A stretch of DNA of 48,742 bases from Campylobacterales bacterium. Its GTDB lineage: Bacteria; Campylobacterota; Campylobacteria; Campylobacterales; QNZT01. The position numbers were made by a program, and so were the translations under genes. Below are positions 34,227 to 42,528 of this stretch, one piece after another. The first letter of the stretch is position 1. Each line of letters starts with the position of its first letter. Where the stretch lies: positions 1 through 48,742 of the forward strand of contig JAMONX010000027.1 in assembly GCA_027066435.1 (NCBI GenBank), given 5' to 3'. The notes under the pieces were generated by a model. It had not been told where the DNA came from, made no database searches, and saw nothing but the letters and a program-made list of their open reading frames with translations.

Positions 34227-35552
34227 ATGAAAACACCAACTTTATTTAATTTATTTCAAGGGATAAAAGAGCATAAAAATATGAATATGAAAGTATCACA
34301 AAGTAATTGTATAACAACTATCGAATTATTTGCTGGTGTCGGTGGGTTTCGCATCGGACTAAAAAATGCAAAGCATAGTAATAAAAACTTTCATATAGTG
34401 TGGAGTAACCAATGGGAACCTTCAACAAAAATTCAACATGCGTCTCAAATATATGAAAAACAATTTGGATACACAAATCACTCAAATGAAGATATATCAA
34501 AAGTAAAAACCAGTGATATTCCTGACCATCAGATGCTCGTAGGTGGTTTTCCATGCCAAGATTATTCAGTAGCTAGCACTTTAAAAAATTCCCATGGGAT
34601 TAATGGGAAAAAAGGTGTTCTTTGGTGGGAAATATATAGAATTTTAGAAGAAAAGAAAGATAAAGCACCAAAATATTTATTGCTTGAAAATGTTGATAGA
34701 TTACTAAAATCTCCAGCGAGTCAAAGAGGTAGAGATTTTGCAATTATTTTATCATCTCTTAATGCACTTGGATATGCAGTTGAGTGGAGAGTAATAAATG
34801 CTAGTGAATATGGGATGCCTCAACGAAGACGGAGAGTATTTATTTTTGCTTCAAAAAAAGATACAACTTTTTATAATAATTTAAAAGCTAATTCTATTGC
34901 TGATAATTTAGATAAAACTGGACTATTTGGTAAAGCATTTCCAATTAAAAAAATAGATTCTAAAAAAGTTATAACCCAACAACTAAGTAGTGATTTAGTT
35001 GATATTACAGATAATTTCAATAAAAATAGTCCCAAAACTAATGCTTTTTTAGAAACTGGATATATGATAGATAGTGTTTATCATACAGCCAAAATTGAAA
35101 CAAATTATAGTGGTAAATATTCTGTTCTTGGAGATTTTTTACAAGATGAAGATAGTGTTCCAAAAGAGTTTTATATAGATGAGGAAGAGTTAAAAAAATG
35201 GAAATATCAAAAAGGTTCAAAATCAATTGAGCGAGTAAATAAAACTACTGGTCATAAATATAAATATGCAGAGGGCAGTATGGGGTTTCCTGACTGTTTG
35301 AATAAACCATCAAGAACTATTATCACTGGAGAAGGAGGAAAAAGTGCTTCAAGATTTAAACATGTTGTAAAGATTAATGGAAAATATAGAAGACTAACTC
35401 CAATCGAATTAGAGAGATTAAATATGTTTCCAGATAACCATACCATTGGTGTAACAGATACAAAAAGAGCTTTTTTAATGGGAAATGCTTTAGTTGTTGG
35501 GATTGTAGAGAGATTGGGAAATTTGATTTTAAAAGAGATAGATGAAATATGA
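34227..35552 (+). CDS. DNA cytosine-5 methyltransferase (Sau3AI-like system)
   Basis: 441 residues. C5-methyltransferase motifs: AdoMet site IELFAGVGGFRIGL (about 31-44), catalytic PCQ in GGFPCQDYSVAS, LLENVDRLL (ENV motif), GMPQRRRRVFIFASK (QRRRR motif) and, near the end, LTPIELERLNMFPD with MGNALVVGIVERL. It protects host DNA from the endonuclease encoded next, whose start overlaps by 11 bp. By analogy with Sau3AI the target may be GATC with C methylated; this is inference from the partner. The first about 30 residues are poorly conserved, so the true start could be slightly later. Confidence 0.93.
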   Translation: MKTPTLFNLFQGIKEHKNMNMKVSQSNCITTIELFAGVGGFRIGLKNAKHSNKNFHIVWSNQWEPSTKIQHASQIYEKQFGYTNHSNEDISKVKTSDIPDHQMLVGGFPCQDYSVASTLKNSHGINGKKGVLWWEIYRILEEKKDKAPKYLLLENVDRLLKSPASQRGRDFAIILSSLNALGYAVEWRVINASEYGMPQRRRRVFIFASKKDTTFYNNLKANSIADNLDKTGLFGKAFPIKKIDSKKVITQQLSSDLVDITDNFNKNSPKTNAFLETGYMIDSVYHTAKIETNYSGKYSVLGDFLQDEDSVPKEFYIDEEELKKWKYQKGSKSIERVNKTTGHKYKYAEGSMGFPDCLNKPSRTIITGEGGKSASRFKHVVKINGKYRRLTPIELERLNMFPDNHTIGVTDTKRAFLMGNALVVGIVERLGNLILKEIDEI

Positions 35553-36954
35553 TAACTCAGATGCAATATCTATTGTAAATTATGCTAATAAATTAGTTGG
35601 AAAGACTATTGGAGAGATACTCCCTTCTCAAAATATAAATATTAAAAACAAAGGAATAGTTGGAACTATAATCGAAGAGTATTGGTTTGGAATAAAACCA
35701 AACTCTTCTCCAAAACCAGACTTTGAAAAAGCTGGAATTGAACTCAAAATCATTCCATTGATACAACAAAAAACTAAACTATCTGTAAAAGAAAGAACCA
35801 AAATTTGTAGTATAAACTATAAAGAGCTAACTCTTGAAACTTGGGAAAGTTCGCATGCAAAAAAGAAACTAAATAAAATTCTATTTATATACTATTTGTA
35901 TGATAAAGATTATATTAAAAATTCACTTATCAAAAAAATAGATTTATGGGAACTCCATCACGGTAATAATGAGTTTATAATAAAATACGATTGGTTAAAT
36001 GTACAAAAAAGGGTAAAAAATGGTTATGCACACAAACTTAGTGAAAGTATATGCGAAGTTTTAGCTCCTTCAAGAAGTGGAAGTGGAGGCAAAGATAAAA
36101 ATGGGAAGCTCAAAGATTTAGTTACTCAACCAAATCAAACTTATAGTACAGATGCATTAAAAAGAGCATTTTCCCTCAAACAATCATTTACAAATCAACG
36201 GTGGAATGAACTAAGTAAAAAAATCAAATACGAATCAATAATCGGCTCTTTAAAAATTAATGAATTTGACAAATTTGAAGATACTATTTTAGAAAATTTA
36301 AATAGATATAAAGATAAATCTATACAAGAATTATCAGATACTTTTTCCCTTAATATTAACAATAGAAGCAAAAATCAAATAGCTACAATTATCAAAAAAG
36401 TAATAGGCTTTAAGAGTGTTAAATCAAATATAAAAGAGTTTGAACAACTTGGGATAATGGTTAAAACTATAAATATTAAAAAAAACAATAACTATCCATT
36501 TGAAGCAATATCCTTTCAAACTATGAAATTGCAAGATTTTATAAAAGAAGAGTGGGAAGAGTCAACTTTTAAAGAGCATATCAATAAAATTTTATTTGTA
36601 CCAATATATGCAGAGAATAAAAAAGCTTCTCTTAACGAAAAATTTTTAGGAAAATCTTTTTTTTGGTCGCCTTCAACAGAAGAGGAAAAGATAATTAAAC
36701 AAGAGTGGAAGAGATATCAATCTGAAGTAATTGATGGAAAATGTAAAGTGCATAGAGTAAAACTAAACTCAAAAAAAGGCTTTAAAGAGGTAAGCAAATT
36801 ATCAAAAGAGTCTCAAACAACTATCATACATTTAAGACCTCACGGCAGAAACTCTAACGATAGAGATAATGATCATCTTGGGAATAGTATAGTTAAACAA
36901 TGTTTTTGGCTAAACAAAACTTTTGTACAAAAATTATTAACCCAAAAACTTTAA
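35542..36954 (+). CDS. Sau3AI-family type II restriction endonuclease
   Basis: 470 residues, like Sau3AI (about 490). The N-terminal MutH-like domain has GKTIGEILP, GIVGTIIEEYWFGI and the catalytic triad D60, E67, K69 in PDFEKAGIELK, the exact D-x6-E-x-K spacing of MutH. A second MutH-like copy starts near residue 250 (YKDKSIQELSDTFSL); its equivalent site reads KEFEQLGIMVK (E299, M306, K308), so the second catalytic Glu is lost. This matches Sau3AI, whose C-terminal domain binds DNA without cutting. Probable target GATC. A genuine restriction enzyme is the best call; MutH repair protein is excluded by the linked methyltransferase and tandem domains. Confidence 0.9.
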   Translation: MKYDNSDAISIVNYANKLVGKTIGEILPSQNINIKNKGIVGTIIEEYWFGIKPNSSPKPDFEKAGIELKIIPLIQQKTKLSVKERTKICSINYKELTLETWESSHAKKKLNKILFIYYLYDKDYIKNSLIKKIDLWELHHGNNEFIIKYDWLNVQKRVKNGYAHKLSESICEVLAPSRSGSGGKDKNGKLKDLVTQPNQTYSTDALKRAFSLKQSFTNQRWNELSKKIKYESIIGSLKINEFDKFEDTILENLNRYKDKSIQELSDTFSLNINNRSKNQIATIIKKVIGFKSVKSNIKEFEQLGIMVKTINIKKNNNYPFEAISFQTMKLQDFIKEEWEESTFKEHINKILFVPIYAENKKASLNEKFLGKSFFWSPSTEEEKIIKQEWKRYQSEVIDGKCKVHRVKLNSKKGFKEVSKLSKESQTTIIHLRPHGRNSNDRDNDHLGNSIVKQCFWLNKTFVQKLLTQKL

Positions 36955-37023
36955 TGAATAATCCTAAACATTTTTTTAGCAATTTTTCACTACACTCATG
37001 ATAAATAATGAGGGGAATATGTA

Positions 37024-37959
37024 GTGCACGAACAAGTTTGGGATTTAATTGACAAGAGTCATTACATTACACTTATTTCTCATCTTAATCCAGATGGAGA
37101 TTCTTTAGGATGTGCATTAGCTTTTTATCCAACACTTAAAAAAATGGGTAAAAATGTCTCTTTATTTAATGCTACTCATCCTGTAGCAAAAAAATATGAC
37201 TTTTTACCAAATTTTTCTAAAATGAAAAGCTCCTTTCCCAAAAAATGTGATCTTCTTATCTCATTTGATTGTGGAGGATTTGACCGACTTGGAATTTCTA
37301 AAGGTGATTTTAAAATTATAAATATAGATCACCATAAAAGCAATACTCTTTTTGGAGACATTAATATCTTAAATTTTTCTGCCTCATCTGCAACAATTAT
37401 AGTTTATGAGATATTAAAATCAAAAAATAGTACTATCACAAAAGATGAAGCTATCTGCATATATACAGGGTTAGTAGAAGATACAGGCTTTTTTACTTTT
37501 GGAAATACAAATCAGATTGCTTTTGATATTGCATCCGAATTGATTTCATATGGTGTAATCCCATCACAAATTGCACAAAACTTAAAGATGCGAAACTCAC
37601 TTGCTAAAACTCGACTAACTGCTATATTTATCAACTCATTTGAGCTTTTAAAAGATGGACAAATAGCAATTGGAAATGTTACAGTAGAAGACTTTAGAGC
37701 AACTGGTGCACTTAGATCAGACAGTGATCATTTGGTTGATATACTTAGAAATTTGGCTACCGTGGAATTGGCAATTTTTATCTTAGAGCAAAAAAATGGT
37801 GGATTAAAAGTCTCACTTAGAAGTAAAAATAGAGTTGATGTTTCTGAAATTGCACTTTTTTTTGGTGGAGGTGGACATCAAAGAGCAGCAGGCTTTGAGT
37901 CTGAAGCGAAAGATATATCATCACTAATAGAAAAAATCATACAAAAGGTATCGTTATGA
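37024..37959 (+). CDS. DHH/DHHA1 phosphoesterase, NrnA/RecJ-like
   Basis: 311 residues, GTG start behind GAGGGG. Conserved pieces: SHLNPDGDSLGCALAFY, SFDCGGFDRLG, the DHH motif in INIDHHKSN, GLVEDTGFFTFGN and the C-terminal DHHA1 stretch FFGGGGHQRAAGFE. This is the architecture of NrnA-type oligoribonuclease/pAp phosphatase, which degrades nanoRNAs, pGpG or pAp with Mn ions. It overlaps the peptidase gene by ATGA and heads the long core run. Substrate is inferred from family only. Confidence 0.9.
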   Translation: MHEQVWDLIDKSHYITLISHLNPDGDSLGCALAFYPTLKKMGKNVSLFNATHPVAKKYDFLPNFSKMKSSFPKKCDLLISFDCGGFDRLGISKGDFKIINIDHHKSNTLFGDINILNFSASSATIIVYEILKSKNSTITKDEAICIYTGLVEDTGFFTFGNTNQIAFDIASELISYGVIPSQIAQNLKMRNSLAKTRLTAIFINSFELLKDGQIAIGNVTVEDFRATGALRSDSDHLVDILRNLATVELAIFILEQKNGGLKVSLRSKNRVDVSEIALFFGGGGHQRAAGFESEAKDISSLIEKIIQKVSL

Positions 37960-39341
37960 AACAGAGACAAAAACACAAAGGATTCTCATTAGGTCTTCTC
38001 TTAGTTTTATTAATTTTTATAGGTTTAGGACTTTGGCTTTATACGAAACTTGATTCTCCTCTTTTTGAAAAAAATGCTCCAACTATAAACTTAAAGGAGT
38101 CATCTTATTGGAATCTGAGCAGACCTCTTGAAGTTGAGTTTTTAGATGATACAGGGCTAAAACATATTGAAGTTTATATGGGAGATGAGACAAATAATAT
38201 AAAAATTGCAGAAAAAACATTTACAAAAGGAGAGAAATCATATACTCTAAAAGTAGAGTTTCCAAAAATTGGACTCTCAAACAAAAGTGATATATTTAAA
38301 TTAACTGCAAAAGCAACAGACATAAGTAAATGGAACTTTTTTGCAGGCAACAGTAGTCAAAAACAATCTATATTAACAATTGACAGTCAGAAACCAGATG
38401 TTTTTTCACTTATAACTTCATATGGTATCACTAAAGGTGGTGTTGGACTTGCTATATTTAAGGCTGAAGATAAAAACCTTGACCAACTCTATATAGAGAC
38501 AAATTTCGGTAAAAAATTCAAACCAACAAAATTTTATAAAGATGGCTATTATGCGGCACTAATCGCCTGGCCTATCACTGAAAAAAGGTTTTGGGCAAAA
38601 GTAGTTGCAATAGACAAAGCAGGGAATAAAACTCGTGCAAGATTAAGCTTCTTTTTAAAAAATAAAAAGTATAAAAAATCTTATTTAAAAGCTAGAGATA
38701 GTTTTATAAATGGGAAAATTCTTGATTTAGCCGAAGATAGCCCTGCTCTTACAGAGAATCTCTCTCCAACTCAAAAACTAGACTTTGTTAATAGAACTTA
38801 CAGAGATATAAATGATAAAGTCATTAAAGAGATTACTAGCAAAGTTGATTCAAATCTAATTTCAAATTTTGATATCAAACCTTTTTATCCTCTTAAAAAT
38901 GGAAAAGTGGTAGCAAGTTATGGAGATCACAGATTTTACTATTACAAAGAAAAAAATAATGTTATTAGCGAAGCTTATCATTTAGGATTAGATCTCGCAA
39001 GTATCAGAATGGATGATATAAAAATCACAAATCCTGGAGTTGTTGTATTTGCAAACTACAACGGAATTTATGGAAATACTCTTATCATCTATCATGGATT
39101 AGGTTTTTATACACTCTATGGTCACTGCTCCACAATTTTAGTAAAAAGAGGAGACTTGGTTAAAGCTGGTGAGCGCGTGGCTAGGACTGGTGCATCTGGA
39201 CTTGCTCTTGGAGATCATCTTCACATCAGTATGTTAGTACAAGGAGTTTTTGTCCGCCCTGCTGAATGGATGGACTCAAAGTGGATACAGACAAATATCA
39301 CTGATGTGATAAATGGTGCAAAAAAAATGATTGATAAGTAA
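37956..39341 (+). CDS. M23-family peptidoglycan endopeptidase
   Basis: 461 residues: N-terminal membrane anchor (GLLLVLLIFIGLGLWLY), two beta-rich periplasmic modules, and a C-terminal LytM/M23 domain. The zinc ligands are H342 and D346 in YHLGLDLAS and H423 in GDHLHISM (H421-L-H423). M23 enzymes cut peptide cross-links; helical-rod forms of this phylum use several of them. Position before minC and lpxC matches a Campylobacter jejuni gene order with a zinc metallopeptidase before lpxC. It is coupled upstream by ATGA. Confidence 0.92.
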   Translation: MKQRQKHKGFSLGLLLVLLIFIGLGLWLYTKLDSPLFEKNAPTINLKESSYWNLSRPLEVEFLDDTGLKHIEVYMGDETNNIKIAEKTFTKGEKSYTLKVEFPKIGLSNKSDIFKLTAKATDISKWNFFAGNSSQKQSILTIDSQKPDVFSLITSYGITKGGVGLAIFKAEDKNLDQLYIETNFGKKFKPTKFYKDGYYAALIAWPITEKRFWAKVVAIDKAGNKTRARLSFFLKNKKYKKSYLKARDSFINGKILDLAEDSPALTENLSPTQKLDFVNRTYRDINDKVIKEITSKVDSNLISNFDIKPFYPLKNGKVVASYGDHRFYYYKEKNNVISEAYHLGLDLASIRMDDIKITNPGVVVFANYNGIYGNTLIIYHGLGFYTLYGHCSTILVKRGDLVKAGERVARTGASGLALGDHLHISMLVQGVFVRPAEWMDSKWIQTNITDVINGAKKMIDK

Positions 39342-39355
39342 AAAAGGTAAGAATA

Positions 39356-40000
39356 GTGAAGGCAAAACAAAAAACAATCCGTATATTTGAAATTGAAATT
39401 GAAAATGAAGATGATTTTTTCTCTTATATGGCTCAAAACTTAATACTTTTAAAAGAGTACTTTTTAATAATAAAGGGCAATACAACACCAAAAATAATAA
39501 ATTATTTAGATAAAAATGATTTATGCTTTATAAAAGCTGATGAATGTAAATTAAACTTGACTTCTAAGACGAAAAGTAGTGATACTCGTGATACAATCTC
39601 GACAAATAATTTGGAAAAATCAAATGAGAGAGAAACAATTACAATTAGTTCACAATCGTCTGATACAATTCCCTATGTTAAAGAGATAAAAACTCTTCTT
39701 TTTGAAAAAACTATTCGTTCAGGAGAAGAGATTATAAGCGAAGGGGATATCACAATTTTTGGCAGGGTTAATAGTGCTGCGAAAGTGATTTCTGAAGGAA
39801 ATGTAGAAATTTACGGTACAATCGACGGACTTGTCCAATGCAACGGAAATTACATGATTGTAAAAGAGTTAGGCAAAGGACATATAATCTTTAATGGAGA
39901 TATCCTTGAAAGAGAAGATTTCAATGGTAATTTAAAAAAGATTACATATTCATCTGATGGTGCAGTTATAAGGGATATATTTGAAGCAATTAACAATTAA
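39356..40000 (+). CDS. minC: Septum site-determining protein MinC
   Basis: 214 residues with GTG start. The N-terminal domain is divergent; the C-terminal beta-helix is typical: LLFEKTIRSGEEIISEGDIT, FGRVNSAAKVISEGNVEIYG, GLVQCNGNYMIVKELGKGH. MinC blocks FtsZ assembly away from midcell together with MinD, which is not in the window. Its end overlaps lpxC by 20 bp. Confidence 0.88.
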   Translation: MKAKQKTIRIFEIEIENEDDFFSYMAQNLILLKEYFLIIKGNTTPKIINYLDKNDLCFIKADECKLNLTSKTKSSDTRDTISTNNLEKSNERETITISSQSSDTIPYVKEIKTLLFEKTIRSGEEIISEGDITIFGRVNSAAKVISEGNVEIYGTIDGLVQCNGNYMIVKELGKGHIIFNGDILEREDFNGNLKKITYSSDGAVIRDIFEAINN

Positions 40001-40865
40001 GAAAAAGATTGAAGGTGTAGGTATTGGTCTTCACAAAGGTGAGCCAATTCCGTTTTCTCTCCATCCACTAGAAGCAAATAGCGGTATAGTCTTTTATCAG
40101 TGCAATACAAAAACATATATTGAAGCAAAACCTGAAAATGTAGTTGATACAAAAATGGCTACAGTTATCGGTAAAGATGGGAATACAATATCAACAATAG
40201 AACATCTACTTTCTGCTATTTATGCTTTTGGTATTGACAATATGCTTATAAAAATCGATGCATCTGAAGTACCTGTTATGGATGGCAGTTCTGCAAGTTT
40301 TTGCATGATGCTCAATGAAGTAGGAATTGTAGAACAAAATGCAAATAAAAAAGTGATGGTATTAACAAAAGATGTTGAAGTTAGGGATGGTAACAAATTC
40401 TCGAAAATAACTCCAAGCAGTAATAGCCAATTTCTTTTTACAGTCGATTTTAAACATCCCGCAATTGGCTTTCAAAAATATAATTTTAGTTTTAGTAAGA
40501 AAAACTATATTGATCAAATTTCACGGGCTAGAACATTCGGATTTTTAAAAGATGTACAAATGTTAAGAGCTCAAAACCTTGCACTTGGGGCATCGCTTGA
40601 AAATGCCATTGTATTAGATGATAAAAAGATAATAAATGAAGATGGTCTTAGATTTGGAAATGAATTTGTTAGACATAAGATTTTAGATGCTATTGGGGAT
40701 TTAGCACTTCTTGGTATGCCATTTTTAGGCAACTATGAATCATTTGCAGGGAGTCATCATCTAAATCATCTACTCACAAAAGAGATACTAAAATCAAAAG
40801 ATAACTATCTCATCAAAGAGCTTGAAGGTAACACGGACTCTTCTTTTGTAAAGGCATATGCATAA
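39981..40865 (+). CDS. lpxC: UDP-3-O-acyl-N-acetylglucosamine deacetylase
   Basis: 294 residues, TTG start with AAGGGA six bases upstream inside minC. LpxC performs the committed step of lipid A synthesis. Visible: GVGIGLHKGEPIPFSLHP, the zinc His in STIEHLLSAIYAFGIDN, SRARTFGFL, RHKILDAIGDLALLG with His and Asp ligands, and GSHHLNHLL with the catalytic His. No frameshift or missing ligand. Confidence 0.96.
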   Translation: MKQLTIKKKIEGVGIGLHKGEPIPFSLHPLEANSGIVFYQCNTKTYIEAKPENVVDTKMATVIGKDGNTISTIEHLLSAIYAFGIDNMLIKIDASEVPVMDGSSASFCMMLNEVGIVEQNANKKVMVLTKDVEVRDGNKFSKITPSSNSQFLFTVDFKHPAIGFQKYNFSFSKKNYIDQISRARTFGFLKDVQMLRAQNLALGASLENAIVLDDKKIINEDGLRFGNEFVRHKILDAIGDLALLGMPFLGNYESFAGSHHLNHLLTKEILKSKDNYLIKELEGNTDSSFVKAYA

Positions 40866-41323
40866 AAGAGGTTGATGTTCTTGTTATTTCCCTCACTTCT
40901 CCACTTCTTGTTGGGATTTATCAAAATAATAAGCTTATAGAAAAATTTCAAAGTAATCATAAAACTAGTGAAATTCTACCTTCTATATTTGACGAAATTT
41001 TAAAAAAACACAACTGTAAAAATCTATATTTTGCAAAAGGTCCAGGAGGATTTATGGCAATAAAAATTTCATACCTCTTCTTAAAAACATTAAGTATTAG
41101 CAAGAATTTGCAACTTTTTGCAACAGATGGCTTTGAATTTAATGAAAATTCTCCTATAAAAGCAGTAGGGACTCTTTATTTTATAAAAAAAAATGGTAGA
41201 ATCACGACTCAAAAAATTGACGATATAAAATCGAAGATAAAACTTTTTAATCTTCCACAAAAATTAGATATTAATATCTTTACAAGTGACAATAAGCCAC
41301 TTTATATATTGCCAGCACTTTAA
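40862..41323 (+). CDS. tsaB: TsaB-like t6A biosynthesis protein, no canonical start codon
   Basis: The frame opens inside the lpxC stop and runs 154 codons: VLVISLTSPLLVGIYQNNKL, then LPSIFDEILKKHN, then YFAKGPGGFMAIKISYLFLK and a terminal YILPAL. GPGGFMAIKISY aligns with GPGSFTGLRIG of TsaB, the partner of TsaD in making t6A37 on tRNAs. Small, divergent TsaB proteins follow lpxC in this phylum. No ATG, GTG or TTG precedes the conserved part in this frame; ATG 41054 lies after the GPG motif and would remove 64 residues. Either ATA at 40862 (AAGG seven bases before it) is used, or one extra A in AAAA (40864-40867) has shifted the frame away from ATG 40858. Confidence 0.75.
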   Translation: MKEVDVLVISLTSPLLVGIYQNNKLIEKFQSNHKTSEILPSIFDEILKKHNCKNLYFAKGPGGFMAIKISYLFLKTLSISKNLQLFATDGFEFNENSPIKAVGTLYFIKKNGRITTQKIDDIKSKIKLFNLPQKLDINIFTSDNKPLYILPAL

Positions 41324-41337
41324 AGAGGAGATTTAAA

Positions 41338-42234
41338 TTGATTATATATGTTCCTGCTACAAGTGCAAATTTAGGTCCTGGTTTTGACTCGCTAGGATTA
41401 GCAATAGAGTTAAACAATGAGATAACTATAAAACCATCAGACTACTTAACAGTCTCTATAAAAGGAGAAGGTTCAAACAAACCAAATCTTAAAACAAACA
41501 ATCAATTTGTAACTATCTTTTACAATTTTTATACAAAACTCGTAGGAAGACGAGATAATTTTAGGTTTGAATTTCAAAACAATATACCATTTTCAAGAGG
41601 CTTAGGAAGCTCTTCAGCAGTCATCGTATCCGCGATTGCTAGTGCATACCATATGGCTGAAGTGTCACTAAAAAGAGAGTCAATACTAAACAAAGCTCTC
41701 TTTTATGAACCTCACCCAGACAATATAGCACCTGCGGTATTTGGGGGTTTTACAGCTTCTCTTAGTATTAAAAACGAGAGAGTGTTAACTCAAAAGAAAA
41801 ATATCCCCTCATACTTAAAAGCCGTTATGGTTATACCAAACAAGCCTATGTCCACACAAAAATCAAGAGCAAAAATGCCCAAAAGTGTCTCAATGCAAAA
41901 AACTGTCTTTAACTTGTCTAGAAGTGCAGTCTTAACAGCCGCATTTTTCAATGAAGATTGGAAAGCACTTCAAGTTGCATCTGGAGACAAGTTACATCAA
42001 TACATTAGGATGAATGCTATGAGAGAACTTTTTGAAGTACAAAAAACAGCTCTTTTAAATGGTGCACTTATGAGTACCCTCTCAGGTAGTGGATCTTCAT
42101 TTTTTAACCTAACATACGAAGATGATGCACAAAGTTTACAAAAAAAATTACAGATGCAATTTCCAAATTTTAGAGTTAAAATATATGATTTTAACAACAC
42201 AGGTTATATAATAAAGGACAACTCTAAAGATTAG
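41338..42234 (+). CDS. thrB: Homoserine kinase
   Basis: 298 residues, TTG start after GAGGAG. GHMP-kinase motifs: VPATSANLGPGFDSLGLAI, the ATP loop PFSRGLGSSSAVI, and TLSGSGSSFFNL. ThrB phosphorylates homoserine on the way to threonine. It starts 14 bp after the TsaB-like gene. Confidence 0.95.
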   Translation: MIIYVPATSANLGPGFDSLGLAIELNNEITIKPSDYLTVSIKGEGSNKPNLKTNNQFVTIFYNFYTKLVGRRDNFRFEFQNNIPFSRGLGSSSAVIVSAIASAYHMAEVSLKRESILNKALFYEPHPDNIAPAVFGGFTASLSIKNERVLTQKKNIPSYLKAVMVIPNKPMSTQKSRAKMPKSVSMQKTVFNLSRSAVLTAAFFNEDWKALQVASGDKLHQYIRMNAMRELFEVQKTALLNGALMSTLSGSGSSFFNLTYEDDAQSLQKKLQMQFPNFRVKIYDFNNTGYIIKDNSKD

Positions 42235-42273
42235 TATCTTTTTTAGAGCTTGACTTAAGGAAATTTATCTATA

Positions 42274-42528
42274 ATGCAAGAACAATTATTAAAAACAAAG
42301 AATGCCATCAGAATGTGTATAAACTGCAGAACAAGATACCTCCAAACAGACTTAATCAGATTGCAGTGTAAAGATAAAGAGTTAATTCCCTATACAAATT
42401 TTGGTAGAAGTTTTTATATATGTAAAACATGTTTTAATACAAAAGATAAAAAATTACTCAGAGCTCTTAGCAGAGCATGTAAAAAAGAGATAAAAATTAC
42501 AAACTTGGAGCGTTTAATAAATGGATAA
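42274..42528 (+). CDS. ylxR: YlxR-family (DUF448) RNA-binding protein
   Basis: 84 residues: RMCINCRTRYLQTDLIRL, then YTNFGRSFYICKTCF with paired Cys, the usual YlxR fold placed right before infB. YlxR proteins bind RNA and are linked to ribosome or RNase P function. It overlaps infB by 8 bp. AAGG is 13 bases from the ATG, a wide spacing, and TATAAT touches the start codon, so translation may rely on thrB coupling. Confidence 0.9.
   Translation: MQEQLLKTKNAIRMCINCRTRYLQTDLIRLQCKDKELIPYTNFGRSFYICKTCFNTKDKKLLRALSRACKKEIKITNLERLING

Noticed and set aside
42250-42275. Promoter TTGACT/TATAAT directly at the ylxR start
   Set aside because: The spacer is only 14 bases and the -10 touches the ATG, which would give a leaderless or truncated message; treated as coincidence.
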